Source of the DNA: Sphingomonas panacisoli
Lineage (GTDB): Bacteria; Pseudomonadota; Alphaproteobacteria; Sphingomonadales; Sphingomonadaceae
Length of the DNA stretch: 64,000 bases
Assembly (NCBI RefSeq): GCF_007859635.1
Contig: NZ_CP042306.1
Span: 1,302,001 to 1,366,000, forward strand
Direction of reading: 5' to 3'
Positions within the stretch are counted from its first letter, which is position 1; each line of letters begins with the position of its first letter. Shown in pieces: positions 19,727 to 27,866 of the stretch. A program made the position numbers and the translations under genes. Below the pieces are notes generated by a model, which was given only the letters and a program-made list of their open reading frames with translations, was not told the origin of the DNA and ran no database searches.

Positions 19727-21379
19727 ATGGAAGTTGAATTGACACCGAACAACGAACTACTTTTTGTCGCGCTCGGCGGGTCGGGCGAGATTGGCATGAA
19801 CGTCAATCTCTATGGCTGTCAGGGCAAATGGCTGATGGTCGACATGGGCGTGACCTTCGCCGACCCCGCCTATCCCGGCATCGATCTGATCCTGCCCGAT
19901 TTGCAATTCATCGAGGAACAGGCCGAAAACCTCGTCGGCATCGTGCTGACGCATGGGCATGAGGATCATATCGGCGCCTTGCCGTACCTCGCCGACGATC
20001 TCGGCGTGCCGCTCTATGCGACCAAGTTCACCGCCGGGCTGATCCGCGGGAAACTGGAAGAGGAAGGCATCGCCAACCGCGTGAAGCTCAACGTCATCAA
20101 GCCGGGCGAACGTGTCGATTTGGCGCCGTTCGGCGTGACCTTCGTGCCCCTCGCGCACTCGATTCCCGAGGCCAGCGCGCTCCTGATCGACACCAAGTTC
20201 GGCAAAGTATTCCATACTGGCGACTGGAAGCTTGACGACAGCCCCGCCGTCCTCGGAAAACCCTCCACCCCCGAACAGTTGTCGGCGATCGGTGACGAAG
20301 GCGTGCTCGCCTTGGTTTGCGACTCTACCAATGTGTTCAATCCGGAGCCGTCCGGCTCGGAAGCGAGCGTGCGCGACGGTTTGATCGAGGCGGTCGGCAA
20401 GGCAAAGGGACGGGTGGTCGTCACGACCTTCGCGTCCAACGCTGCGCGGCTGCAGACGCTGGGTGAGGTAGCAAAGAAGACCGGACGCAAGATTTGCGTC
20501 ACCGGTCGCTCGCTCGACCGCATCCTGACGGTGGCGCGGAGTACGGGCTATCTCAAGAACTTCCCCGATCCGGTCGATCCCGATACGGCGATGGCGATGC
20601 CCGGCCGCGACGTACTGATCGTCGCGACGGGTGGCCAGGGCGAACCGCGCGCCGCGCTCGGCCGCATCGCCGAGGGCACGCATCCGATCAAGCTCAGTGC
20701 GGGCGACACCGTCATCTTCTCGTCGAAGCAGATCCCGGGCAACGAACTCGCGATCGGACGCATCCAGAACCAGCTCGCCGCCAAAGGCGTTGAGATGGTC
20801 ACCGAACGGCAGGAGCATGTTCACGTCTCCGGTCACCCTGGCCGTCCGGAGCTGGAAGCGATGTATCGCTGGATCCGTCCCGAACTGCTGATCCCGGTCC
20901 ATGGTGAGATGCGCCATATGATGGAGCAGGCGCGGTTTGGCCTGTCGAAAAGCATTCCACGGGCGCTCGTCCAGAACGACGGCGATATCGTCCGCCTGGC
21001 GCCGGGCGAGCCGGAAAAGATCGGCCATGCCCCGGTCGGGCGGTTGATGCTCGACGGCGATGTGATCCTGCCCGCCGACGGCGCGACGATGAACGAGCGC
21101 CGGCGTCTGGCGAGTTTCGGCCAGATGTCGGTCGCGGTGGCGATCGACGGCAATTATCGCCTCGTCGGCAGTCCCGAGGTACGCTTGCAAGGCGTCCCGG
21201 TCGAAGAGGACAAGGACGGCTTTCTCGATGAAGCGAGTGACGCCGCTGCCGAGGCCGTGCGCAAGCACAAGGGCGACCTAGCCGACCTACGCGAAACGCT
21301 CCGACTCGCGGTACGGCGCGTCGCGACCAAATGGACCGGGAAGAAGCCCGTCGTCGACGTGCTGGTGATCGAGGCCTGA
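19727..21379 (+). CDS. rnj: Ribonuclease J
   Basis: Metallo-beta-lactamase/beta-CASP ribonuclease for RNA decay and 5'-end maturation. The 550 residues fit the family. The zinc motif is His76-x-His78-x-Asp80-His81 (LTHGHEDHIGA), with LAHSIPEAS, HTGDWKLD, and the C-terminal HVHVSGHPGRPE motif of the beta-CASP part. ATG 19727 (MEVELTPNNELLF) is the only good start; there is no Shine-Dalgarno, because a REP element abuts it. Cytoplasmic; lies after coaX as in related genomes. Confidence 0.94.
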   Translation: MEVELTPNNELLFVALGGSGEIGMNVNLYGCQGKWLMVDMGVTFADPAYPGIDLILPDLQFIEEQAENLVGIVLTHGHEDHIGALPYLADDLGVPLYATKFTAGLIRGKLEEEGIANRVKLNVIKPGERVDLAPFGVTFVPLAHSIPEASALLIDTKFGKVFHTGDWKLDDSPAVLGKPSTPEQLSAIGDEGVLALVCDSTNVFNPEPSGSEASVRDGLIEAVGKAKGRVVVTTFASNAARLQTLGEVAKKTGRKICVTGRSLDRILTVARSTGYLKNFPDPVDPDTAMAMPGRDVLIVATGGQGEPRAALGRIAEGTHPIKLSAGDTVIFSSKQIPGNELAIGRIQNQLAAKGVEMVTERQEHVHVSGHPGRPELEAMYRWIRPELLIPVHGEMRHMMEQARFGLSKSIPRALVQNDGDIVRLAPGEPEKIGHAPVGRLMLDGDVILPADGATMNERRRLASFGQMSVAVAIDGNYRLVGSPEVRLQGVPVEEDKDGFLDEASDAAAEAVRKHKGDLADLRETLRLAVRRVATKWTGKKPVVDVLVIEA

Positions 21380-21380
21380 C

Positions 21381-21650
21381 GTGCGCTGGACGTCGCTGCT
21401 CGCGATTTACTTCCTGTTCTGGGCGTTTTCGGTGTTCCTCGTTTTGCCCTTTGGCGTTCGCACGACGCATGAGGCGGGAGGAGAGTACGTCCCCGGCCAG
21501 GCCGAAAGTGCGCCGCATGAATTCAACGTCCGGCGCATCGCGATCCGCGTGACGATCGTCGCGACGGTCCTGTGGGCACTATTCGTGGCGAATTACGAGT
21601 TCGGCTGGATCACGCCCAAGATGCTCGATTTCTTCGGGCGCCTCGACTAG
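21381..21650 (+). CDS. DUF1467 family small membrane protein
   Basis: 89 residues with two membrane helices (LLAIYFLFWAFSVFLVLPFG and IAIRVTIVATVLWALFVANY) separated by a loop HEAGGEYVPGQAESAPH. This layout and sequence match the alphaproteobacterial DUF1467 family, of unknown function. GTG start one base after the rnj stop, so co-transcribed. It ends four bases inside the convergent gene at 21647. Confidence 0.85.
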   Translation: MRWTSLLAIYFLFWAFSVFLVLPFGVRTTHEAGGEYVPGQAESAPHEFNVRRIAIRVTIVATVLWALFVANYEFGWITPKMLDFFGRLD

Positions 21651-23473
21651 GTCCGTAGCCGCTCGATCGCTTGGGCGAGCGCGACGTAGAGCTTACCCAT
21701 ATCCGACGACAGCAACGTCACGCCGATCGGCGCGCTGTCGCGCTGCGCCAACACGGCGCGCAGCATCGCTTCGAAATCGTGGATGTAGCGATTGATGTGA
21801 TCGCGCATCGTATAGTCGTTCTCGTAGGCCTGCGCGATGGCGCGCAGTTCGCCGGGCCCGACCAGCTTGACCGCCCGACGGCTGAACGCCCCGCGATCGC
21901 CGCGCAGGTAGGCCGCCCATGATTTATCGGGCACGTCGGCGGCGTAGATCGCCGACAGGTCGATCGCGGCGGATTGCAGCGATTCGATCAGCAGCGATAC
22001 GCGCCGGGCAAAGCCGTCCGCGTCGCTGGTATCGGCCAGTCGCGCCTCGATATGTCCCGACGCATCCGCGATCGCGCGCATCTGTTCGTTGAGCTTGTCC
22101 GACGCTTCGGTAGCCGACGCGGCGGCGGCGGTTTGTGCATCGGCAATCGCGGCGAGGCTCTTTTCGAGCGCTTCCTTGCCCGCCGCTTCGATTGCGGTGC
22201 CGGCGTCGGGCACGATCCGCTCAATCGCTTCGCGCGCGTGATCTGCCGCGGCGTTGGCGGTGTCGCGAATCCGCATCAGACTGTCGAGCAATTGCGGTGC
22301 GGCCTCGCCGGCGAAGCGCTCGGCGCTGCCATGGCTGTCCTGGATCGATTGCGTGAGGGCATCGACCTGTGCCTGGCCGTTGTTCAGCACTTCCGACACG
22401 CGGTTCACGACGGCTTCGATTTCGGCGATGCGATCCGCAAGGGCGCTGGCGCTGTCGGTCGCGGTGCGGTCGAGCGAGGCCTGGTTGGCGGAGAGCATCG
22501 CCAGCATCGCGTCACCCTGCGTCGTGATGCCCTTGCGGGCTTCGTCCACCGCGCTGGCGGTGCGGTCGAGCAAGCCATCGACGGTTTCGGACATCGTCGC
22601 CGTGACACTTTCGAGCCGCGCACCGGCGGTTTCGCTGGTGGCTTCCATCCGCGCGATGTTGGCGGCAAGCCGCTCGGCGGCGCCGCTGGTCAACGCGTCG
22701 GCTTCCTTGCCCCGCTCGGTCAGCGCCACGATCTGTGCGTCGAGCGCCGCGGCGCGTTCGCTGGCGGTCAGACCGGTCGCTTCGATCTTCGCCGCCAGGG
22801 AATCTGTATCGGCATGCGCCTTGGGCAGGGTCGCGAGCAGGACGTTGAGTTTGTCCTCGGCGGTGCGCGCCGCGGCGTCGAGTGCAGCGGCCTGGTCGTG
22901 CGCGTTGGCGATCTGTTCGGCCATGCCGCTCGCCGCCGCCATCATCGACGTGATCTGGTCGCCGAGCGCGAGGCGGTTGGCCTCGATCGTGTTCGTCATA
23001 GCGGCGATGACGTTCTGCAGATGCTCGGCCTCGACCCGCATCGACAGCGCCGTCGCGTTGAAACGGCGCGCTTCCGCTTTGCTCGACCGGCGCGCGATCA
23101 ACCACACGACGCCGAGCAGGATCAGCGGCATCGTGATCAGGCCGAGCGTCGACGTGATACTGATCGCTAGGGGCTGCGGCACGGCCAAGAAGATCGGCGC
23201 GGCGAAATAACCGAAAAAGCCGATCCAGCCGAGCGCGAGCAGGATGAGGACCGTTCCCCACACCTTGCCCGCGATGCTCGACGGCACTTCATATTCGTCG
23301 AGTTCGAGCGCCGGGCCGGGCTCGTCGATCGGCTCGGCATACTGCTCCAGCTCGAGCGGCTCGGCGTCATCGACCGGTGTCACGACTGCGCGATCGGCGG
23401 ACTCGGCCGCCGGCGAAACGCCGAAATCCACATCGCTCACGCGCAGATCGACGATGGTTGAACCCCCGCTCAT
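21647..23473 (-). CDS. Coiled-coil membrane protein of unknown function (TipN-like architecture)
   Basis: 608 residues. After an acidic N-terminus there are two membrane helices (about residues 69-95 and 103-125), then some 370 residues of Ala/Glu/Asp-rich heptad-like coiled coil, then a globular C-terminus (SAIYAADVPDKSWAAYLRGD...). Two N-terminal helices plus a long coiled coil is the layout of alphaproteobacterial polarity proteins such as TipN; sequence identity to TipN is not claimed. Divergently transcribed from an Hpt-like gene. A structural or polar scaffold role is inference. Confidence 0.7.
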   Translation of the reverse strand: MSGGSTIVDLRVSDVDFGVSPAAESADRAVVTPVDDAEPLELEQYAEPIDEPGPALELDEYEVPSSIAGKVWGTVLILLALGWIGFFGYFAAPIFLAVPQPLAISITSTLGLITMPLILLGVVWLIARRSSKAEARRFNATALSMRVEAEHLQNVIAAMTNTIEANRLALGDQITSMMAAASGMAEQIANAHDQAAALDAAARTAEDKLNVLLATLPKAHADTDSLAAKIEATGLTASERAAALDAQIVALTERGKEADALTSGAAERLAANIARMEATSETAGARLESVTATMSETVDGLLDRTASAVDEARKGITTQGDAMLAMLSANQASLDRTATDSASALADRIAEIEAVVNRVSEVLNNGQAQVDALTQSIQDSHGSAERFAGEAAPQLLDSLMRIRDTANAAADHAREAIERIVPDAGTAIEAAGKEALEKSLAAIADAQTAAAASATEASDKLNEQMRAIADASGHIEARLADTSDADGFARRVSLLIESLQSAAIDLSAIYAADVPDKSWAAYLRGDRGAFSRRAVKLVGPGELRAIAQAYENDYTMRDHINRYIHDFEAMLRAVLAQRDSAPIGVTLLSSDMGKLYVALAQAIERLRT

Positions 23474-23555
23474 GACGTTTTGTTTACCATAAATAGGCGC
23501 GGATCAAAGCGATTACGCAACGATCCGTTAAAGCCCGGCGTGATACGAGAACGTC

Positions 23556-23846
23556 ATGGCTTATGATCCCGGAGCAATCGACGCCACTTTGGCGGCCGCC
23601 CTTGGCAACGAACCGACGCTGATTGCGGAACTGCGTGTCGCATTCGTCGATAGCGCGGAACGTGCGATCGCGAGCATCGAGGCGGCCACCGACGCCGCCG
23701 GCTGGGCGCTCGGCGCCGCGCGGCTCAAGGGATTGGCGGCGAGCTTCGGCGCGGTCCGGCTGATGGCGCTGGCATCCGAAGCGGCGGAAACGCCGCACGA
23801 TGCCGAAATGGTGCGCAAGCTGCGCCGTGCGGTGGGCAGGCTCTAA
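23556..23846 (+). CDS. Hpt-like protein lacking the phosphoacceptor histidine
   Basis: 96-residue all-helical protein. Its centre, A55-R56-L57-K58-G59-LAASFGAVRLM, aligns with the Hpt core H-x-L-K-G-x(2)-A-x(2)-G-A, but the phosphorylated histidine position is Ala55. It is therefore either a non-phosphorylated adaptor or a decoy in a phosphorelay. Start ATG 23556 sits 83 bases from the divergent coiled-coil gene. Assignment to the Hpt fold rests on this one motif and length. Confidence 0.7.
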   Translation: MAYDPGAIDATLAAALGNEPTLIAELRVAFVDSAERAIASIEAATDAAGWALGAARLKGLAASFGAVRLMALASEAAETPHDAEMVRKLRRAVGRL

Positions 23847-23886
23847 CCCTTTGCGTTAAGCCATTTCACCCCGTAACAGCCCCGTC

Positions 23887-25065
23887 ATGCTTGCGGGGCT
23901 GCTATTCGCGACTGCTGATGCTTCCGATCGCCACGACACGCTCGCGGCGACGTTGCCGATTGGCGGGGTCACGCTGATCGAATTCCAGGCGCGGTTGCTG
24001 ATCGCCGCCGGCGCCTCGCAGATGGTCGTCGTCGTGTCGCGGCTGACCCCGGAATTGCTGGGCGCGGTGAATCGGATGGGACGCCGCGGCGTCGCGGTCG
24101 ATACGGTGCGCGGGCCAGCCGAGGCGATCGCCAAACTGCATCCCTTAGCGCGTGTCATCTGGCTGGCGGACGGGCTGGTCACGACAGGGGGCGTGGTCGA
24201 GGCGATGCGCGATCGGGAGGGCGATACGTTGCTGGTCTCGCCGGAAGCTGAAGGGCTCGAGCGGATCGGACCGGGCGTGATGTGGGCCGGGGTCGCGACG
24301 ATCGACCCGCAACGCATCGCCGACGTCGCCAAGCTGCCGAGCGACTACGATTTCGCCTCGTCGCTGCTCCGCGTGGTGGCGCAGCGCGGCGCGGCGCAAC
24401 TGGCGCTCCCCGAAGCGGCGGTGCGCGACGGACACGGCATCCAGCGCGATTTGCAGGCACTGGTGACGAAGGGGCGGGCGGCGTTGATCGCGGCGCTCGG
24501 CAAGCGGACGAACTGGGTCGATCGTTTCCTGATTGCCCCGCTCGCCAAGATCGCCCTGCCGCCGCTCGTCGCGCGCGGCGTGCCGGCACTGATGCTCGCG
24601 GCGACGGGTATCGTTGCCGGGATCGGTGGCTTGGCGGCGTTGGTGCTGGGGTGGCCCGCGCCGGGATTGGCGGTCGTCGTGGCTGCGGTGGCGTTGTTCG
24701 CGTTGGCGGATGTGCTGGCGTGGCTGCGCGACGAGCGAAGGCTGATCGCCACGGTAAGGTGGGCGATTCCGGTGACGGTCGGGGCGGCCACGCTGCTACT
24801 GGGACGTAAGACGGGGCTCGACGCGGGTACAGCGACGGCGCCGTTACTCGCGCTCGGCGCTGTGGTCGCGGGTGCGCTGGCCGAGCGCGCGGCCGGATCG
24901 GCGCAGCGCCAGCTGTGGTGGGCGACGCCTGCGGCCTATCCGTTGATCCTGTTGCCGGCGGCGATCGCTGGGCAGCCGTTGATCGGGCTGGCGGCGGTGG
25001 CGGGATATGCGGTGGCGACGTTGGCGCACGCCATCGAGCGGCTGCGGAGCAGGATCGGCACCTGA
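23887..25065 (+). CDS. Nucleotidyltransferase-like protein with C-terminal membrane domain
   Basis: 392 residues. The first 200 resemble the sugar-nucleotidyltransferase fold: AGLLFA...LPIGGVTLIEFQARLLIAAGASQMVVV corresponds to the usual start and GG-x-PLI-x-hQ segment. However, the GxGxR/K nucleotide signature is absent (ADASDRHD), so catalysis is doubtful. Residues from about 215 to 380 are five to six hydrophobic helices. The CDP-alcohol phosphatidyltransferase motif DGx2ARx8Gx3Dx3D was looked for and not seen. Follows the Hpt-like gene in the same direction after 40 bases. Confidence 0.6.
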   Translation: MLAGLLFATADASDRHDTLAATLPIGGVTLIEFQARLLIAAGASQMVVVVSRLTPELLGAVNRMGRRGVAVDTVRGPAEAIAKLHPLARVIWLADGLVTTGGVVEAMRDREGDTLLVSPEAEGLERIGPGVMWAGVATIDPQRIADVAKLPSDYDFASSLLRVVAQRGAAQLALPEAAVRDGHGIQRDLQALVTKGRAALIAALGKRTNWVDRFLIAPLAKIALPPLVARGVPALMLAATGIVAGIGGLAALVLGWPAPGLAVVVAAVALFALADVLAWLRDERRLIATVRWAIPVTVGAATLLLGRKTGLDAGTATAPLLALGAVVAGALAERAAGSAQRQLWWATPAAYPLILLPAAIAGQPLIGLAAVAGYAVATLAHAIERLRSRIGT

Positions 25066-25074
25066 ACTTTCTGA

Positions 25075-25089
25075 CTAACCGCAATTTAA
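25075..25089. promoter_or_regulatory. CtrA-type box, one mismatch (CTAA-N7-TTAA)
   Basis: CTAA, seven bases, TTAAC lies 26 bases before the DUF2336 start, in the 50-base gap of a cluster of signalling-like genes. One base differs from TTAA-N7-TTAA. Confidence 0.4.
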
Positions 25090-25115
25090 CGACGTGCCGC
25101 CTATTAGCTTTCCCC

Positions 25116-26159
25116 ATGTCGACCGACGAACGCGACATTGGGGACGGCGACCGCAACGGCGCCAGTCGGCTGCTCGCGCGCGCGGCGGCCGCGCTGAGCC
25201 GCGCCGATCGCGGATTGGCGCAGACGATCGACGATTTCTTCCTACCCGAAGACGCGCGGCTCGACGACCGCACCCGCGCGACGCTGACGGTCACGCTGGC
25301 CGCGATGGTAGCGGCGGTCGAAGGCGATTTGCGGCGGCGTGCGGCGCGGTCGCTGGCGGCGGCGGGCGAAGGGGTGGCGGTGCTCGACCGGCTGACCGGT
25401 GCCGGGCTGTTGCGCGATCCCGGCCTGATGCGCGAACTGATCGCGCGGACCCGGCTCGATTTGCTTGCCGATGCGCTGACGACGGCGGCACCTGACGATG
25501 CCGGTGCGCCGAGCCTGCTCGCCCGGCTGACCGCGAGCGGCGACGGCCAGGTTGCCAATGCCGCGCTGACGCTGATGGCGACGGAAGGGCGCCGCCGCGG
25601 TTTCCTCGACACCGGGCGCCTGAGCCACACCGAACTCCCCGCGGAATTGCACCACCGGCTGGTCTGGTGGGTCGCGGCGGCGATCCTCGAACAGCTTGCC
25701 GATGGCGATGCGGGTCGGGTCATGGCCGATGCCGGGCTGCATGCGCTCGGTGGGCATGACGAAAGCGACCGAGCCGAGACGGCGGCGGTGCGTCTTGCGA
25801 CCACGATCGATCCGCAGCCGGCCGAGTTGCCCGCGCTGCTGACCCACGCGCTCGGCGACCGCAATCTATCGCTGTTCGTGGCGCTGCTGGCCTTTGCCCT
25901 CCGCATGGATTTCGCGGTTGCGCGGCAACTCGTCGTCGCGGGTGGCGATCCGCTCTGGCTCGCGTTGCGGGCGATCGATCTCGATCGTGCGACGATCGCG
26001 CGGATCGGTCTCGCGCTGAGCAATGACGTCGATGCGTTCGCCGACCAGCTCGACGCGATCGTGGCCGTCAGCCCAGCCGACGCACGCGCGGCCCTGTCGT
26101 CGCTCGCGCTGCCGGCCGATCTCCGTGCGGCGATTGCCGCCTTGGCGGCCGCGCGATGA
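25116..26159 (+). CDS. DUF2336 family protein
   Basis: 347-residue soluble, helix-rich, alanine-rich protein (LLARAAAALSRADRG...), built of HEAT-like helical pairs (LLARLTASGDGQVANAALTLMA; LGDRNLSLFVALLAFALRMDF). The pattern fits DUF2336, an alphaproteobacterial family without an assigned function, often near signalling genes. ATG 25116; the last four bases overlap the downstream histidine-kinase-like gene, so the two are translationally coupled and probably act together. Confidence 0.75.
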   Translation: MSTDERDIGDGDRNGASRLLARAAAALSRADRGLAQTIDDFFLPEDARLDDRTRATLTVTLAAMVAAVEGDLRRRAARSLAAAGEGVAVLDRLTGAGLLRDPGLMRELIARTRLDLLADALTTAAPDDAGAPSLLARLTASGDGQVANAALTLMATEGRRRGFLDTGRLSHTELPAELHHRLVWWVAAAILEQLADGDAGRVMADAGLHALGGHDESDRAETAAVRLATTIDPQPAELPALLTHALGDRNLSLFVALLAFALRMDFAVARQLVVAGGDPLWLALRAIDLDRATIARIGLALSNDVDAFADQLDAIVAVSPADARAALSSLALPADLRAAIAALAAAR

Positions 26160-27508
26160 GCGAGGTGGCGGTCCATGGGCTGGTCGATCGCGACGGGCGT
26201 CTGATCGAAGCGGGCGGTCCGCTCGACGAACTCAACACGCGTGCCGGGGGCGCGCTCGGTCAGCCGTTCGCGGTGCCGCAAGTCGCGGTGCTGGCGCATC
26301 TCGCGCAACGGCTGGGGGTCACCGTGTCGCGCCACGTCCTCGCGGCGGACGGCCCCGACGAAGTCGAATTGTGGGTCCGCGCCGAGCCGCAGGACCAGGG
26401 CGTCAAGCTTGCGATCAGCGGCTGGCGGATCAAGGCGCCGTGGACGCCGCCGGTCGACGCGGCGCGGCGCGAGCGCGACCTGTTGCTGCGCGATGCCGAT
26501 TGGTCGTGGGAGACCGACGCGACGCTCCACCTGACGGCGATCGGTGTCGAGGCGGCGAGCCAGGGGATCGATCCCAATGGCCTGCTCGGCCAGCCGCTCG
26601 ACGCGCTGATGACGCCGCGGCCCGACGCGCAAGGCACGATGCCGATGTTCGCGGTCCTGCTCGCGCACGGACCGTTCGACGATCAACCCGCGACGATCCG
26701 CGCGACCGGCGCTAGCGTCATGCTGTCGGCCAGGCCGCGGCTCGATACGGCGGGCAAGTTCGCCGGCTATGTCGGGGCGGCGCGCGCAGTGACGGCTACG
26801 CCGGCGCCGGCCGATTTCGATCCCGAAGCGCTGACCGAGGCGTTCGGTGAGCGCCTGCAACGCGCGCTCCGCCAGCCGCTCGGCCGGATCATCGCCAATG
26901 CCGACAGCATCAATGCCCAGACCGACGGGCCGATCCGCCAGGATTATGTCGATTACGCCGCGGATATCGCGAGCGCGGGCCGGCATCTGATGGCGCTGGT
27001 CGAGGATCTCGTCGATCTCCAGGCGATCGAGCGGCCCGACTTCATGGCTGCGGCCGAGCCGATCGACCTCGCCGATATCGGCCGCCGCGCCGCAGGCTTG
27101 CTGAGCGTCCGCGCGAGCGAGCGCGGCGTGCGCGTCGATCGGCCACAGGACGACGATAGCGCCCCCGCGACCGGCGAATTCAAGCGCGTGCTGCAGATTC
27201 TGGTCAATCTGATCGGCAATGCGGTGCGCTATTCGCCCGACGGCGGGATGGTGTGGGTGCGCACGCATCGCGACCGCCACGCCGCGGTGATCATCGTGGC
27301 CGACCAGGGCAAGGGCATCGCGGCGGAGGACCAGGAACGCATCTTCGAGAAGTTCGAGCGCGTCGATCCCAGCGAGCCGGGCGGCAGCGGACTGGGTCTG
27401 TATATCGCCCGCCGGCTGGCGCGCGCGATGGGCGGCGACCTGACCGTCGATTCGGCACCAGGCGAGGGGGCTCGCTTCATGCTGAGCCTGCCGGCCGCCG
27501 CTGCCTGA
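26156..27508 (+). CDS. Sensor histidine kinase-like protein with Arg at the phosphoacceptor position
   Basis: 450 residues: an N-terminal variable part, a PAS-like segment (about residues 105-215, DWSWETDATLHLTAIG...), a dimerisation helix pair, and a complete HATPase domain (N box ILVNLIGNAVRYSP, G1 VADQGKGIA, F box RIFEKFERV, G2 GGSGLGLYIARRLA). In the dimerisation helix, R236-A-L-R-Q-P-L stands where H-E-L-R-T-P-L is expected. It cannot autophosphorylate on the usual histidine, which recalls DivL, where the residue is Tyr. No transmembrane helix. Cytoplasmic regulatory pseudokinase is the inferred role. Confidence 0.82.
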   Translation: MSEVAVHGLVDRDGRLIEAGGPLDELNTRAGGALGQPFAVPQVAVLAHLAQRLGVTVSRHVLAADGPDEVELWVRAEPQDQGVKLAISGWRIKAPWTPPVDAARRERDLLLRDADWSWETDATLHLTAIGVEAASQGIDPNGLLGQPLDALMTPRPDAQGTMPMFAVLLAHGPFDDQPATIRATGASVMLSARPRLDTAGKFAGYVGAARAVTATPAPADFDPEALTEAFGERLQRALRQPLGRIIANADSINAQTDGPIRQDYVDYAADIASAGRHLMALVEDLVDLQAIERPDFMAAAEPIDLADIGRRAAGLLSVRASERGVRVDRPQDDDSAPATGEFKRVLQILVNLIGNAVRYSPDGGMVWVRTHRDRHAAVIIVADQGKGIAAEDQERIFEKFERVDPSEPGGSGLGLYIARRLARAMGGDLTVDSAPGEGARFMLSLPAAAA

Positions 27509-27518
27509 AAAACGGGCA

Positions 27519-27540
27519 AAGTTGACACCAAGTTGACACT
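27519..27540. repeat. Tandem 11-mer AAGTTGACACC/AAGTTGACACT, locus 1
   Basis: Two adjacent 11-base units one helical turn apart, 10 bases after the kinase-like stop codon. The same arrangement, with similar bases beyond it, occurs at 53646-53667. It may be an operator. The gap 27541-27677 holds no other feature I can support. Confidence 0.55.
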
Positions 27541-27677
27541 AGCGACGATGTTTTGAACTGCGCCGCATAACGCCATGCTGCCGACCGGCATTCAGCGGAG
27601 GGGCGACGAGCAATCGAGGCGATGCGGGCGGGCATGACGGCAGTCTGTCACGCGAAATCCTACATTGGTAGAGATAT

Positions 27678-27866
27678 TTACCGCCGCCGCGCCCACCAGT
27701 TCAGCAGGACGCCTGCGGCCGCGAGCAGAATGCCCCACACCGCCCAAATCCGCTGATCGACCATGAAACTCGACGCCGGCCAATGGATCAGCCCGAGGCC
27801 CTGGCCGACCCACAGCGCGCCCATCAGGATCGCCAGGCTGCCCAGGACGCTCAGGAGGAAACGCAT
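27678..27866 (-). CDS. Small two-helix membrane protein downstream of gltA
   Basis: 62 residues: [21 protein letters not shown]..., two hydrophobic helices joined by a short loop (ASSFMVDQR) and a basic end WWARRR. The ATG shares ATGA with the gltA stop, so it is co-translated with citrate synthase. No family recognised with certainty. Confidence 0.75.
   Translation of the reverse strand: MRFLLSVLGSLAILMGALWVGQGLGLIHWPASSFMVDQRIWAVWGILLAAAGVLLNWWARRR

Noticed and set aside
24179..27280. 1033-codon minus-strand open frame opposite DUF2336 and the kinase-like gene
   Set aside because: Composition is Arg/Pro/Ser-rich shadow sequence; kinase boxes on the plus strand prove the coding strand.
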